In this document: positions 27,248-37,006 of the stretch, in pieces | Numbering within the stretch: position 1 is the first letter of the stretch | How the letters are laid out: each line of letters begins with the position of its first letter | Assembly (NCBI GenBank): GCA_963748295.1 | Contig: CAVVIH010000002.1 | Location: 558,001-622,000 of the forward strand | Source of the DNA: CAVVIH01 sp963748295 | Lineage (GTDB): Bacteria; Acidobacteriota; Vicinamibacteria; Vicinamibacterales; 2-12-FULL-66-21 | DNA length: 64,000 nt | Direction: 5' to 3' | Program-made: the position numbers and the translations under genes | The notes under the pieces: generated by a model | The model's database searches: none | What the model was told of the DNA's origin: nothing | What the model saw: the letters and a program-made list of their open reading frames with translations, nothing else

Positions 27248-29499
27248 CTACGGTCTGATTTCCGCCTTCGCCGTCGCGATGTTGTTCATCGTGTCGGCTG
27301 CCCTGATGATCACGCTGCGCGTGGTCTCCCCTCCGTCGAGCACGACGTCGAACTCCTCGCGGCGCGAGTCGGGAATCCCGTCCTTCGGATAGACCATCTG
27401 CCAGCGGCTCCCGTCGAGCGAGTACTCGACCCGATGCACCGGCGACTGCTCGTCGCGAATCGCGAACGTGATCGTCGTTCTGACGCCCGTGCGCGTGACC
27501 GGCTGCACTTCGATCCGCGGCGGCGTGTTGTCGACGTCGAACGTGACGCTCTCCATGTCGCCGACCAGCGCGGTGGCGGGCGAGTTCGACGGTGCGTCGG
27601 ACGCCGCGACCTTCACCAGATACGTCCCGTCGGGCACCGACGTCGTGTCCCACACGAAGATCGGATCCCACAAGGCGCGCTTCAGCGGCTTCCACACGGT
27701 TTCTCCCTCGCGGCGATAGAGCACGTCGTACTGCAGCCGATCGGCGTTGTCGTCCTCCGCCTTCCACACGATCGTCTGAAGCCCCTTCTGATACACACGA
27801 CGGCCAAGCGGCGGCGCGCTCGCGGCCAGACCGCTGGCGCCGCCCGGCGACCCTGACTGCGCGGGCTGGCGGCCATCCGACGTGTTGTCCTCGAACCCCG
27901 CGATTTCCATTTCGCCCGTCGAGAACGGCCGCTGGAACACGGTCCCCGGCGGGTGGACGGTAATGCTCGCGACCTCCGGCCGCAGGTTGCGCGGCAGATA
28001 CGCGGTCGTGACGGACGTCAGCACGGGCGACTGCGTGCCGTCGCCGCTCATGACGACGCGCCACTGCAGATAGCGCGCGTTCGGACTCGTGACCTGCTCG
28101 CCGTCCGCGTTGCTGGTACGCCTTCGACCAGGCGCTCCACGTCTCGTCGGGCGTCGCGGTGTTGCCGCTGCGCGTGAAGAACTCGATCTGTCCGGCGCGG
28201 GCCGATGCTCGCCATCGGATCACACCCCAGTTGGCGACCGTCCCGGCATCCTTCACGTCGGAGTCGTAGGAGCCGCGACGGGCGGGACTGGACGACAGCG
28301 TGAACAGTTTTCCTGGATTGCTGGTGACGCCGACGATGCGGCCGGACGCTTCGCGGAGAAGCGCCGTGACCTGACGGGCGCTGGCGCGGGCGAGCAGCGT
28401 CGCGCGCGCCGGATCGCCGCTGATGCGGAAGAGTTTTCCTTCGGTGCCCGTGCCAACCAGCAGGCTGCCGCCCGGTTCGACGATGACGTCATAGGGCACG
28501 TCGTCTCCGGTGTCCCAGATGAGATCCCAGATGCCATCGGGCTTGATACGGTAAATGCCGCCGCGACCGGATCGGCGCGGCGATGACGTCAACGGCGACC
28601 CGGCTCCCGCAGCCATCGAACTGTCGCCGACGACCGCGATCGTCGTGATCTCGGTCGACACCGACGGCACCGGCGGCCGCGCCGGCTCGGAGGGGGTCTG
28701 ATCGGCGCTTCGATCTTCGCTGCTCGACGGCGCTCCAGTGCCCTTGATCGCCGCCGCGTAGATGGTCCCGTCCTCGGCGACGCGGATCTTGTGGATCTCG
28801 CGATACGGCGAGTCGAGCAGGACGAACGCCTTGCCGTTCTGATCGATGCGGAACACGCGTCCGGGAGATTCGGTGCCCGCGATCAGGTCGCCATTCGACG
28901 CGAACCCCAGCGACACGACGTTCGTGACGTTCGCCTTGTAGAACTTGGTGCCCTGGCCGTCAGGGGTGATCTTGTAGATCTGTCCCTTGTCGCCGGTCGC
29001 CGCGTAGACGTTCCCGGACTTGTCGACCGCAAGTGCCCAGATGGTACTTGTCGTCGGGATCGAAGAACGTTTTCGAGGTGCCGTCCGGCGCCACGTTGTA
29101 GATCTTGCCGTCCGGCGAGGTCGCGACGTAGAGGCCGTTGTTCGGCGCGGGGGCAATCGCGTGGACCTCGAGCTCGGCGGCGTCGAAGAATGTCGTCGCC
29201 TTTCCATCCTTCGCAATCTTCAGGACCTTGCCTTCGTTGCCCGAGCCGGCCCACAGGCTCCCGTCGCTGCCGCTGGCAACGGTCCAGAGAAACGGCGCGG
29301 CGGTCTCCGCGATCAGCGCCGCGGACGGCCCGGGAAACATCCGTCCGTCGCTGTCGATCGACAGGTCTTCGACGTCGCCTTTCAGGAAATCCGCCTGCGA
29401 TGAAACCGTCCAGAACGTCGGGGCCGCGGCGGACAGTCCTGCCCAGGCCGCGGCGGCTAACACTGCGCACACGAAGGCGCGCGCCGTCATCTTCTGCAT
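27248..29499 (-). CDS. Secreted beta-propeller protein with C-terminal Ig-like region, two frame breaks
   Basis: About 750 codons with a signal peptide (FVCAVLAAAAWAGLSAAA). The first two thirds form propeller-type blades (GSLWAGSGNEGKVLKIAKDG; GNVYAATGDKGQIYKITPDG; GTEGKLFRISGDPA) like two-component-regulator or SMP-30 propellers. The last 270 residues hold Ig/fibronectin-like strands (DNTPPRIEVQPVTRTGVRTT; YSLDGSRWQMVYPKDG). Extra bases near 29040 and 28112 split the frame. The function is unknown; it is probably an envelope or secreted binding protein. It follows the S55 peptidase-like gene by 23 bases and is likely in its operon. Confidence 0.78.
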
Positions 29500-29522
29500 A
29501 TGTAATGGGTAGTTTCCGCGCC

Positions 29523-31388
29523 TCAGCGGGCCGGTCCGCCTTCCACCTGGATCGTCAGCAGCCGCGACCCGGTGACCGCCGACTGCATCGGCAGTTCCCA
29601 CTCGCCGACGGTGGCGCTCCGAATCGGCGTGAAGCTGCCGCCGTTCCGATCGCTCTCGAACACACCTAATACCGACGGCGGCAGCGCCCGCATGGCCTCG
29701 CCATTGACGACGGCGCCGGGCGTGCCGGTGAGGAGCCGGATGTAGATGCGGTTGTTGCGGCGCGTGTCGTTCAGCAGCCGGACCATCTGCGCGACGGTTT
29801 GCGGCTCGAGCGACCGCCGCAGCTCGCGCTGCTCGAGCGCGTTCAGCTGGTTGCCGTCGCTCACGAGGATCGACAGCGACCCGGACGCGTTCGCCGGAAT
29901 GTCGATGTTGACCGTCGAAATCGTCTCCTCGCCGCGATAGCTTCGCGTCAGGACCTTCAGCGGCAGGGTGCGGCCGGCGCGCGGCCGGACCTCGTCGAGC
30001 CACACACGCTCGATGCTGACGCTGCGCGGGGTCTCCGCCGTGTCGATCGAGACGTCGAGCCCTTCGAGAGAAATCGGCTCGATGTCGTTCGACAGCAGCA
30101 TCGTCAACGGACCGGCCACCGCGGTGGCGGCGCCGAGCAGCGGGTTGTCGCCGGTGAACACGTCCTCGACCGCGAGATCGGCGTGCCCCTTGATCCGCGC
30201 ACGGCTCTTGACCGAGAAGGTCGTCGCGCCGAATTGCCGCTCGTAGGCGCCGAGCGTGTTGAACATCGCCACGTAGGCCAGCAGCGGCGAGAACAGCTGG
30301 TCGTTGACCAGCTCGTACTTGAAGGTCCGCGCCGAGGACGCCGGTTGGCCGTCGCGCGTGAGGGTGACCGACATCGGAATCAGCTTCGGTCCCGCTCCGA
30401 GCGTGCCGGCGATTGCCGTCGCGCGATCCTGGCTCATCGTCCCGATCGTCTCCCCCAACGTCGAGATCTTGAACGAGGTCAGCAGGCTGGGGAGAACCGT
30501 GTAGACGTACGCGCGCGTCATCGGGAACTGGGTCGGGCCGAGGTTGTAGAAGGGATGGCCGAACGCATACACGCGGTTGCCGTCGATGTGCGTCACCGTG
30601 CCGGTGGCGCCCATTTCGAGATCGCCGGTGATCAGGGAGACGCCAATCGCGTCGCCTTCGCGGAGCGGCCCCGCGGGCATTTTCGTTTCCGATGGCGCCT
30701 GCCCGGCGGCGCCGCTGCCCGACACCATCGGGGTGAACCCCGCCTCACGGAACGGACCCGACAGCAGCTCAATCGTTTCCGGCTCAAAGCCGCTCATCAC
30801 GAGCGGCGTGGAGATCGGCCGCAGCATCGTACCGAGCTGCGCGCCGGCGGCGGCAGTCAGCCCGATCGCCTGCACATCCGCCGGACGGCTGGCGAATGGG
30901 GCGAGCCGTGCCTGCGTCGCACGGAGCGCCGCGGTCAATCCTTCGCGAGTAATCGGCAGCTCCAGGCGGGCCTGCTGCGTTCCAGCGCGGCGGGAAACAG
31001 CGGTCGCGTCCTTCATCTCGGCAATCGGGGTGATTCCCGCGATCGGCTCCTTCGAGAAAGCACCGATCGAGTACCAGACGGCGCCAATCAGACGGCCATC
31101 GATGTAGACGGGGCTGCCGCTCATGCCCTGCGCCACGCCCGATTCCGCGAGCCCGGCGCCCTCGAGGCGCGCCAGGATGAGGTCGCGCCGCGGGCCCTGG
31201 ACGTTGTGAAGGACGCCGAGGATGTGTGCCTTGAATTCCTGCAGCTCGGTGCCCTGAAACACCGACTTTCCGATGCCGACCATCCCGGGTCTGACCTCCT
31301 CGAGCGGCATCAGGGGAGTGGTGGCGGGAAGCGAGACACCGAGCAAAACGGCGGCGGCCGCGGCCGCCAGAGCTGTGCGTAATTTCAT
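29523..31388 (-). CDS. SpoIVB-type serine peptidase (S55) domain protein, secreted
   Basis: A 621-residue protein with a signal peptide (RTALAAAAAAVLLGVSLPA). The S55 domain covers roughly 25-330, with PLEEVRPGMVGIGKSVFQGT, the candidate catalytic Ser in GMSGSPVYIDG and the conserved YAFGHPFYNLGP. Bacillus SpoIVB cleaves a partner to start a membrane protease; in non-sporulating Acidobacteriota the role is unknown. The C-terminal half has no clear family. The chosen ATG (31388) gives a normal signal peptide. A TATAAT box lies 32 bases upstream, back to back with the trp leader. Confidence 0.85.
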   Translation of the reverse strand: MKLRTALAAAAAAVLLGVSLPATTPLMPLEEVRPGMVGIGKSVFQGTELQEFKAHILGVLHNVQGPRRDLILARLEGAGLAESGVAQGMSGSPVYIDGRLIGAVWYSIGAFSKEPIAGITPIAEMKDATAVSRRAGTQQARLELPITREGLTAALRATQARLAPFASRPADVQAIGLTAAAGAQLGTMLRPISTPLVMSGFEPETIELLSGPFREAGFTPMVSGSGAAGQAPSETKMPAGPLREGDAIGVSLITGDLEMGATGTVTHIDGNRVYAFGHPFYNLGPTQFPMTRAYVYTVLPSLLTSFKISTLGETIGTMSQDRATAIAGTLGAGPKLIPMSVTLTRDGQPASSARTFKYELVNDQLFSPLLAYVAMFNTLGAYERQFGATTFSVKSRARIKGHADLAVEDVFTGDNPLLGAATAVAGPLTMLLSNDIEPISLEGLDVSIDTAETPRSVSIERVWLDEVRPRAGRTLPLKVLTRSYRGEETISTVNIDIPANASGSLSILVSDGNQLNALEQRELRRSLEPQTVAQMVRLLNDTRRNNRIYIRLLTGTPGAVVNGEAMRALPPSVLGVFESDRNGGSFTPIRSATVGEWELPMQSAVTGSRLLTIQVEGGPAR

Positions 31389-31420
31389 GAGTTCACAGGG
31401 GAAAAGGGGCGCTATCGTCA

Positions 31421-31450
31421 ATTATACGGAGCAACTGCTTGCCTGGTCGA
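31421..31450 (-). promoter_or_regulatory. Sigma-70-like promoter for the S55 gene
   Basis: On the minus strand TCGACC (31450-31445), an 18-base spacer, then a perfect TATAAT (31426-31421). Its -35 box lies inside the spacer of the opposing trp leader promoter, so the two could interfere with each other. Confidence 0.5.
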
Positions 31451-31468
31451 GGAGAAAGGTGCTATCGT
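31439..31468 (+). promoter_or_regulatory. Sigma-70-like promoter for the aro/trp operon
   Basis: TTGCCT (31439-31444), 18-base spacer, TATCGT (31463-31468). Transcription would begin near 31475, giving a leader of about 185 bases before aroDE, enough for the attenuator. The hexamers are imperfect. Confidence 0.4.
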
Positions 31469-31481
31469 TCCGCTTCGATTC

Positions 31482-31571
31482 ATGACCCTGCTCAGCCGCG
31501 TCCACCGCGCTTCTCTTGGGATGACGTCCTATTGGTGGTGGTTTGCGTCTGCTGAGGGGGCGATCCAGTAA
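31482..31571 (+). CDS. trpL: trp operon leader peptide with three consecutive Trp codons
   Basis: A 29-codon frame ending TAA with TATTGGTGGTGG (Tyr-Trp-Trp-Trp) at 31530-31541. An inner ATG at 31521 would give a 16-residue peptide, MTSYWWWFASAEGAIQ, closer to known trp leaders. Neither ATG has a strong ribosome site. Trp is the rarest residue, so three in a row right before a self-complementary set of segments and a terminator, upstream of aroDE-trpE, is the classic sign of ribosome-mediated attenuation. Stalling at the Trp codons when charged tRNA-Trp is scarce would free 31551-31560 to pair with 31603-31612. Confidence 0.82.
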   Translation: MTLLSRVHRASLGMTSYWWWFASAEGAIQ

Positions 31572-31632
31572 GCCTGCGGCGCAGGCGCTAGATTCAAGCA
31601 AGCCTCCTCAGCATCGCTGAGGAGGCTTTTTT
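31491..31632 (+). promoter_or_regulatory. trp attenuator: alternative RNA pairings
   Basis: Four segments can be drawn. Segment 1 is CTCAGC (31491-31496), segment 2 GCTGAGGGGG (31551-31560), segment 3 CCTCCTCAGC (31603-31612) and segment 4 GCTGAGGAGG (31616-31625). Segments 1:2 and 3:4 pair when translation is not stalled. Segment 2 pairs with segment 3 over ten positions with one G-U, which would block the terminator. Segment 2 lies just after the Trp codons, as the mechanism needs. Confidence 0.78.
31602..31632 (+). terminator. Intrinsic terminator of the trp attenuator
   Basis: An 11-base-pair GC-rich stem (GCCTCCTCAGC, loop ATC, GCTGAGGAGGC) followed at once by six T. It lies between the leader peptide and aroDE, so it can only be a regulated terminator. 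Confidence 0.88.
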
Positions 31633-31659
31633 CGTTTTCGGAGGGATCGAGGCGTCCGG

Positions 31660-33129
31660 ATGAACCAGCCCAGGATCTGCGTGACCGTGACCGGCGGAAC
31701 GATGGACGAGATCCGCCGCGCGCGCGACGCCGCCGAGCACGCCGACCTGGTCGAGCTCCGCCTCGATACGGTCGATCGACCGGAGGCCGCGGCTGCGCTG
31801 GCCGGCCGCCGATGTCCCGTCGTCGTGACCTGCCGGCCGGAATGGGAGGGCGGGCGCTTTCGGGGAACGGAAGAGGAACGGCGGCGCATTCTGCTGGCGG
31901 CGTCGGAACTGGGCGCCGAGTTCGTGGACGTCGAGGCGGCTGCCGCGTTCGCGCCGGAGATCATCGCCGCGCGCGAAGGCCGCGGTGTCGTGTTGTCGTC
32001 GCACCTCTACGCGCAAGCGCCCGACGACCTGGCCGACCGATACCAGCAGATGCGCGCGACAGGTGCGGAGATCGTCAAGATCGCCATCGAGGCTCGCAGC
32101 CTCACCGATACGCTCGCGCTGTTCGGGCTTGCATCTGGTGTTGGCGACGGCGATGCACCGCACGTGCTCGTCGCCATGGGCGACGCCGGCGTCCCGACAC
32201 GCGTTCTATCGGCGCGGCTGCGGAATCACTGGACCTATGCCGGCGCCGGCGTGGCGGCCGGACAGATCGGCGCCGATCGACTCGTGCGTGATTTCCGGAT
32301 CCGCCGCGTCAAGGCAGACGCGGCGGTCTACGGCGTCGTCGGTCAGCCCGTGATGCATTCGCTCTCGCCGGCGATGCACAACGCGGGGTTCGCGGCGCTC
32401 GGTCTGAACGCGGTCTACCTGCCGCTCCAGGCGGCGAGCGCCGTCGATTTCCTCGCGTTCGCCCGCGCGATCGGCGTACGCGGGGTGAGCATCACGGCGC
32501 CTTACAAGGTTGCGCTGATGTCCGCGGTCGAGGAGATCGACCCGGTCGCGCGGCGCGTCGGCGCGATCAACACGATCGTGGTTCGCGACGGCAAGTGGAT
32601 TGGCGCCAACACTGACGTCGAAGGGTTTCTGCGGCCGTTGTCCGGCCGCGTCAACCTGAAGGGCGTGCGTGCAACCGTCCTGGGCGCGGGCGGCGCGGCA
32701 CGGGCGGTGGCCGTGGCGCTGGCCGACCAGCGGGCGCTCGTCACGATTTCCGCGCGACGACGCGAAGCCGCGCAGGCGGTCGCCGAGCTTGCGAGAGGCG
32801 TCGCGGGAGAGTTCCCGCCACCGGCCGGCAGCTGGGACGTGCTGGTGAATGCCACCAGCGCCGGGAGCGTGTCCGATCCAGTGAATCCGATGGAAGGCGC
32901 GGACATGGACGGCGAGATCGTGTTCGATCTCGTCTACGCGCCGCCGGTCACGCCGCTGCTCGCCGCGGCCGAGGAAGCCGGATGCCTGACGATCGGCGGT
33001 CTCGAGATGCTGGTCGCGCAGGCCGAACGGCAGTTCGAGCTGTGGACCGGACAGAGACCGCCGCAGGGCCTGTTCCACGCCTCGGCGACGCAGGCGCTGG
33101 CGGTGCCGCAGCCCACGAGTGTGCTATGA
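31660..33129 (+). CDS. aroDE: Bifunctional 3-dehydroquinate dehydratase / shikimate dehydrogenase
   Basis: A 489-residue fusion of two successive shikimate-pathway enzymes. Residues 1-215 are type I dehydroquinase, with EIVKIAIEA (Schiff-base Lys), LSSHLY (His) and VELRLD. Residues 225-489 are NADP-dependent shikimate dehydrogenase, with HSLSPAMHNAGF, ITAPYKVALM (catalytic Lys), NTDVEGF and the Rossmann loop GAGGAARA. Such fusions are known from plants and some bacteria. It is the first gene after the trp attenuator, so shikimate supply would follow Trp starvation. The stop overlaps the trpE ATG. Confidence 0.93.
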   Translation: MNQPRICVTVTGGTMDEIRRARDAAEHADLVELRLDTVDRPEAAAALAGRRCPVVVTCRPEWEGGRFRGTEEERRRILLAASELGAEFVDVEAAAAFAPEIIAAREGRGVVLSSHLYAQAPDDLADRYQQMRATGAEIVKIAIEARSLTDTLALFGLASGVGDGDAPHVLVAMGDAGVPTRVLSARLRNHWTYAGAGVAAGQIGADRLVRDFRIRRVKADAAVYGVVGQPVMHSLSPAMHNAGFAALGLNAVYLPLQAASAVDFLAFARAIGVRGVSITAPYKVALMSAVEEIDPVARRVGAINTIVVRDGKWIGANTDVEGFLRPLSGRVNLKGVRATVLGAGGAARAVAVALADQRALVTISARRREAAQAVAELARGVAGEFPPPAGSWDVLVNATSAGSVSDPVNPMEGADMDGEIVFDLVYAPPVTPLLAAAEEAGCLTIGGLEMLVAQAERQFELWTGQRPPQGLFHASATQALAVPQPTSVL

Positions 33130-34619
33130 AGCAGACCACCTTCGAAGAATTCGTCGACCTCGCCAGACGCGGAACGTTCGTGCCGGTGGTGAAGGAGATC
33201 ATGGCCGATCTCCTGACGCCGGTGTCCGCGTTTCTCAAGATTGCCGAACACTCCGACTACGCGTTCCTGTTCGAGAGCGTGGAAGGCGGCGAACGCGTCG
33301 CGCGCTACTCGTTTCTCGGCAAGGACCCGTTCCTGGTTCTGCGCGCGCGCGCCGGCAAGACGATCCTCGAGCGTTCCGGAGCGACAACCGAATCGGACGA
33401 AGCGTTCATCCCGGTGCTCCGCCGCCTCGTCGCCGAGTACCAGTCGCCGTTCGTCGCCGGCCTGCCGCGCTTTACCGGCGGCGCGGTCGGCTTCATCGGC
33501 TACGACGCGTCGCCGATCTTCGAGCCGGTGCTCGCCGACGCCTGGGCGCGGGCCTCGTGGAACGGTTCCGCCCCGGGCAGCGGCGAAGATGCCGGGTTCA
33601 TGCTCTTCGACACCGTGCTCGCGTTCGATCACGTCAAGCACCGCATCCTGATCATCTCGAACGCGCGCATTTCCGCCGACGAGGACCTGCGTGCGCTGTA
33701 CCAGTTTGCCTGCGCCAAGATTCAGTTCCTCGAGCGCGAGCTCGAACGGGGACTGTCGCAGCCGGAGCCCGAAACGAAGAAGGCCAGCGACGTGCGATCG
33801 AACCAGCCAAGGGAGACGTTCGAGGCCGGCGTCCGTGCGATCAAGGAGCGGATCGCGGCGGGCGACATCTATCAGGCGGTGCTCTCGCAGCGGTTCGAGA
33901 CCGACATCAACGCGGATCCGTTCACCGTCTACCGCGCGCTCCGCCACGTCAATCCGTCGCCATACATGTATTTCATCCGCATGGGCGGCCTTGCGATCGT
34001 CGGCTCGTCTCCCGAGATGCTGGTCCGCGTCGAAGGCCAGCGGGTCGAGACGCATCCGATCGCCGGCACGCGGCCGCGCGGCAGCAGCGAGGAAGAGGAC
34101 CTCAGGCTTGGGGAGGAGCTGAAGCGCAACGAGAAAGAGCGCGCCGAGCACGTGATGCTCGTCGATCTCGGCCGGAACGATCTCGGACGGGTCTGCGAGG
34201 TCGGCAGCGTACGCGTGCCGCAGTACATGGCGCTGGAGCGCTACTCGCACGTCATGCACCTGGTCTCCACGGTGGACGGCAAGCTGGCAGACAGCCACGA
34301 CCGGCTCGACGCGCTGGTCGCGTGCTTCCCGGCCGGCACCGTGTCGGGGGCGCCGAAGATTCGCGCCATGCAGATCCTGGCCGAAACCGAACCGACGCGC
34401 CGCGACATCTACGCCGGCGCCATCGGTTACATCGACTTCGCCGGCAATCTCGACTTCTGCATCGCGATCCGCACGATCACGATTCGCGGGGGCGTCGCCC
34501 ACGTGCAGGCAGGCGCCGGCATCGTCGCGGACTCGAACCCTGCGGCGGAGTTCGAGGAGACGCGGGACAAGGCCAGGGCGCTGCTGCAGGCGCTCGCCAT
34601 GGCGGAAGCCGGACTGTGA
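33126..34619 (+). CDS. trpE: Anthranilate synthase component I
   Basis: A 497-residue chorismate-using subunit that makes anthranilate with ammonia from TrpG. The chorismate-binding domain is clear: PSPYMYFIRMGG, GSSPEMLVRVEG, HPIAGTRPRG, DLGRNDLGRVCEVG and AGAGIVADSNP. The N-terminal LLTPVSAFLK aligns with the region that forms the Trp feedback site in other TrpE proteins. The start overlaps aroDE (ATGA) and the stop overlaps the trpG GTG. Confidence 0.95.
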   Translation: MKQTTFEEFVDLARRGTFVPVVKEIMADLLTPVSAFLKIAEHSDYAFLFESVEGGERVARYSFLGKDPFLVLRARAGKTILERSGATTESDEAFIPVLRRLVAEYQSPFVAGLPRFTGGAVGFIGYDASPIFEPVLADAWARASWNGSAPGSGEDAGFMLFDTVLAFDHVKHRILIISNARISADEDLRALYQFACAKIQFLERELERGLSQPEPETKKASDVRSNQPRETFEAGVRAIKERIAAGDIYQAVLSQRFETDINADPFTVYRALRHVNPSPYMYFIRMGGLAIVGSSPEMLVRVEGQRVETHPIAGTRPRGSSEEEDLRLGEELKRNEKERAEHVMLVDLGRNDLGRVCEVGSVRVPQYMALERYSHVMHLVSTVDGKLADSHDRLDALVACFPAGTVSGAPKIRAMQILAETEPTRRDIYAGAIGYIDFAGNLDFCIAIRTITIRGGVAHVQAGAGIVADSNPAAEFEETRDKARALLQALAMAEAGL

Positions 34620-35177
34620 TTCTGCTGATCGACAACTACGATTCGTTCACGTTCAACCTGGCGCAGTACCTGGGCGAGCTGGGCGCGCAGACGGTGGTCC
34701 GCCGCAACGACGAGGTGTCGATCCCGGAAATCGAACGCATGCAGCCGGAGCGGATCGTGATTTCACCCGGGCCCGGGCGGCCCGAGGACGCGGGAGTGAC
34801 GGTCGAAGCGATCAGGACATTCGGAGCGCGCATTCCGGTCCTCGGCGTCTGCCTGGGGCATCAAGGCATCGGCCTGGCGTTCGGCGGCACGGTGGTCCGC
34901 GCCGGGGAGCTGATGCACGGTAAGGTGTCGGCCGTGCATCACGACGGCAAAGGCGTCTTCAAGGGCGTCTCTCAGCCGTTCACCGCCGGCAGGTACCACT
35001 CGCTGGTCGTCGCCGAGCCCGTTGCCGGATCAGCTCGAGATCGCGGCACGCACGGAAGACGGCACGATCATGGGCGTGCGGCATCGCACCGCGCCGATTC
35101 ACGGCGTGCAGTTCCATCCCGAGTCGGTGTTGACGCCCGAGGGACGGAAGCTGCTGCGCAATTTTCTGGAGTTGTGA
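34616..35177 (+). CDS. trpG: Anthranilate synthase component II (glutamine amidotransferase), one frame break
   Basis: A class I glutamine amidotransferase of about 187 codons feeding ammonia to TrpE. IDNYDSFTFNLAQYLGELG, SPGPGRPEDAG, the nucleophile loop GVCLGHQGIG (Cys) and, after the break, GVQFHPESV (His and Glu) complete the triad. One extra C in the CCC run at 35018-35020 shifts the frame between VVAEP and LPDQLEIAART. Since trpG is needed for Trp synthesis and every neighbour is coupled, a sequence error is likelier than decay. GTG start, overlapping trpE. Confidence 0.92.
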
Positions 35178-36209
35178 TGTTCTCCACGCTCATCGAGAAG
35201 CTTCAGCGGCGCCAGGACCTCACCACCGACGAGGCGGCGGCAGCCATGGACGAAATCATGGAAGGGCGCGCGCAGCCGGCGCAGATCGCCGGCCTGCTGA
35301 TTGCCCTCGCCATGAAAGGCGAACGGCCCGCCGAGATCGTCGGCCTCGCGCGGACGATGCGCGCGCGCGCGACGAAGCTCTCGCGCGTTCCAGAAGACGT
35401 GTTCGACACGTGCGGAACAGGAGGCGATCGCGCGCACACGTTCAACGTCTCGACGATTGCCGCGCTGGTCGTTGCGGCGTCCGGCGTGCGAGTCGCCAAA
35501 CACGGCAACCGATCCGTCTCGAGCAGGTGCGGCAGCGCCGATCTGTTCGAGGCGCTCGGCGTCAACGTCGCCGCGCCGCCGCCCGTCGTGGAGCGCTGCC
35601 TCATGGAGGCCGGGATCGCGTTCTTCTTTGCCCCGACGTTCCACCCGTCGATGCGCCATGCCGGGCCGACGCGGAAGGATCTCTGGGGTGCGGACGGCCT
35701 TCAACCTCCTTGGACCGCTGACGAATCCCGCCGGGGCATCGCGGCAGCTGGTCGGGGTGCCGAGACCGGAGCTGACCGAGCTCGTCGCAAGGTCGCTGTC
35801 GCTCCTTGGCGCGCGGCGCGCCTGGGTCGTCCACGGAGCGGACGGACTCGACGAGATCTCGACGACCGGGTACACCAAGGTCTCCGAGTGTCGTGACGGC
35901 GCGGTGAACACGTTCTATCTCCATCCATCGGACGTCGGCGTCCCGAAGGCGACGCCGGAATCGTTGAAGGGTGGCGATGCCGGCGCCAACGCGCAGGTGG
36001 CGCGCGACGTTCTGGCGGGCGGGCGGGGCCCTGCCCGCGACATCGTGCTGATGAATTCCGCGGCGTCGCTGCTCATCGCCGGGGCGGCGGCCGACCTGGG
36101 CGAGGGCATGAAGATGGCTGAAGCCGCGATCGACGAGGGCAGAGCGGCGGCCGTGCTCGACCGCCTGGTTCGCGCGTCGCAGGCGGCGCCGGAGGCGGCC
36201 GTATCGTGA
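35177..36209 (+). CDS. trpD: Anthranilate phosphoribosyltransferase, one frame break
   Basis: About 344 codons. It transfers the phosphoribosyl group of PRPP to anthranilate. The PRPP loop DTCGTGGDRAHTFNVST, VAKHGNRSVSS, and, after the break, TAFNLLGPLTNPAG and DGLDEIS are all present. One extra base at about 35683 shifts the frame between TRKDL and GVRTAFN. The ATG shares one base with the trpG stop (TGATG). Confidence 0.93.
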
Positions 36210-37006
36210 TGAGCGCGGATCTCCTCGGCACGATCGTGGCTGCGACGCGACGCGCCGTCGCCGTGCGCCAGGCGGCGGTTGACGCCCGCGCGCTGGAACA
36301 GCGCATCACGCGCCGGCCGGCCGGACACGAGTTCACCGCCGCGCTCCGCAATTCGCAGCCGCCCCGGGTGATTGCCGAGTGCAAACGGCGGTCGCCGTCG
36401 AAGGGCATCCTGCGCGAGAGCTACGACCCGGCGGCGCACGCCGCCGCGTACGCGCGCGCGGGCGCCGCGGCGATTTCCGTGCTCACCGAGCCGACGTTCT
36501 TCGACGGCGCCCTCGAGCACCTCGCGAACGTCAGGGCGGCCGTCGATCGCCCGCTGCTGCGCAAGGACTTCATCGTCTCGGCCTACCAGCTCCTGGAAGC
36601 GGCAGCGCTCGGCGCGGATGCCGTGCTGCTCATCGTCGGCGCTCTGGACGATGAGCCGCTGGCGCGGTTGATTTCCCAGGCACGGACCCTCGGGCTGGCG
36701 GCGCTCGTCGAGGTCCACGATCGCCAGGAGCTGATTCGCGCCCTCGAGGCGGGCGCGGAGATCGTCGGCGTCAACAGTCGAAACCTGAGGACGTTGACAG
36801 TCGATCTCTCGATATTCGACGCGCTCGCTCCCGAGATTCCGCCGCAGATCACGCTGGTCGCCGAAAGCGGCATCAGGACCGGCGAGGATGTGGCGCGCTT
36901 GTCCACGCTGGGCTATCACGCGTTTCTCATCGGTGAGCGGCTGATCGCGCAGCCCGATCCGGGCAGCGCGCTGCGCGAGTTGAGGGAGCAATGCGCCCGC
37001 GTGTGA
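36209..37006 (+). CDS. trpC: Indole-3-glycerol-phosphate synthase
   Basis: A 265-residue TIM barrel closing the indole ring. Key motifs: IAECKRRSPSKG (catalytic Glu and Lys), LLRKDFIVSAYQ, ALVEVHDRQEL, GVNSRNLRTL, VAESGIRTGEDV and LIGERL. ATG at 36209 shares a base with the trpD stop; a GTG one codon earlier is possible. It is intact. Confidence 0.95.
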   Translation: MSADLLGTIVAATRRAVAVRQAAVDARALEQRITRRPAGHEFTAALRNSQPPRVIAECKRRSPSKGILRESYDPAAHAAAYARAGAAAISVLTEPTFFDGALEHLANVRAAVDRPLLRKDFIVSAYQLLEAAALGADAVLLIVGALDDEPLARLISQARTLGLAALVEVHDRQELIRALEAGAEIVGVNSRNLRTLTVDLSIFDALAPEIPPQITLVAESGIRTGEDVARLSTLGYHAFLIGERLIAQPDPGSALRELREQCARV

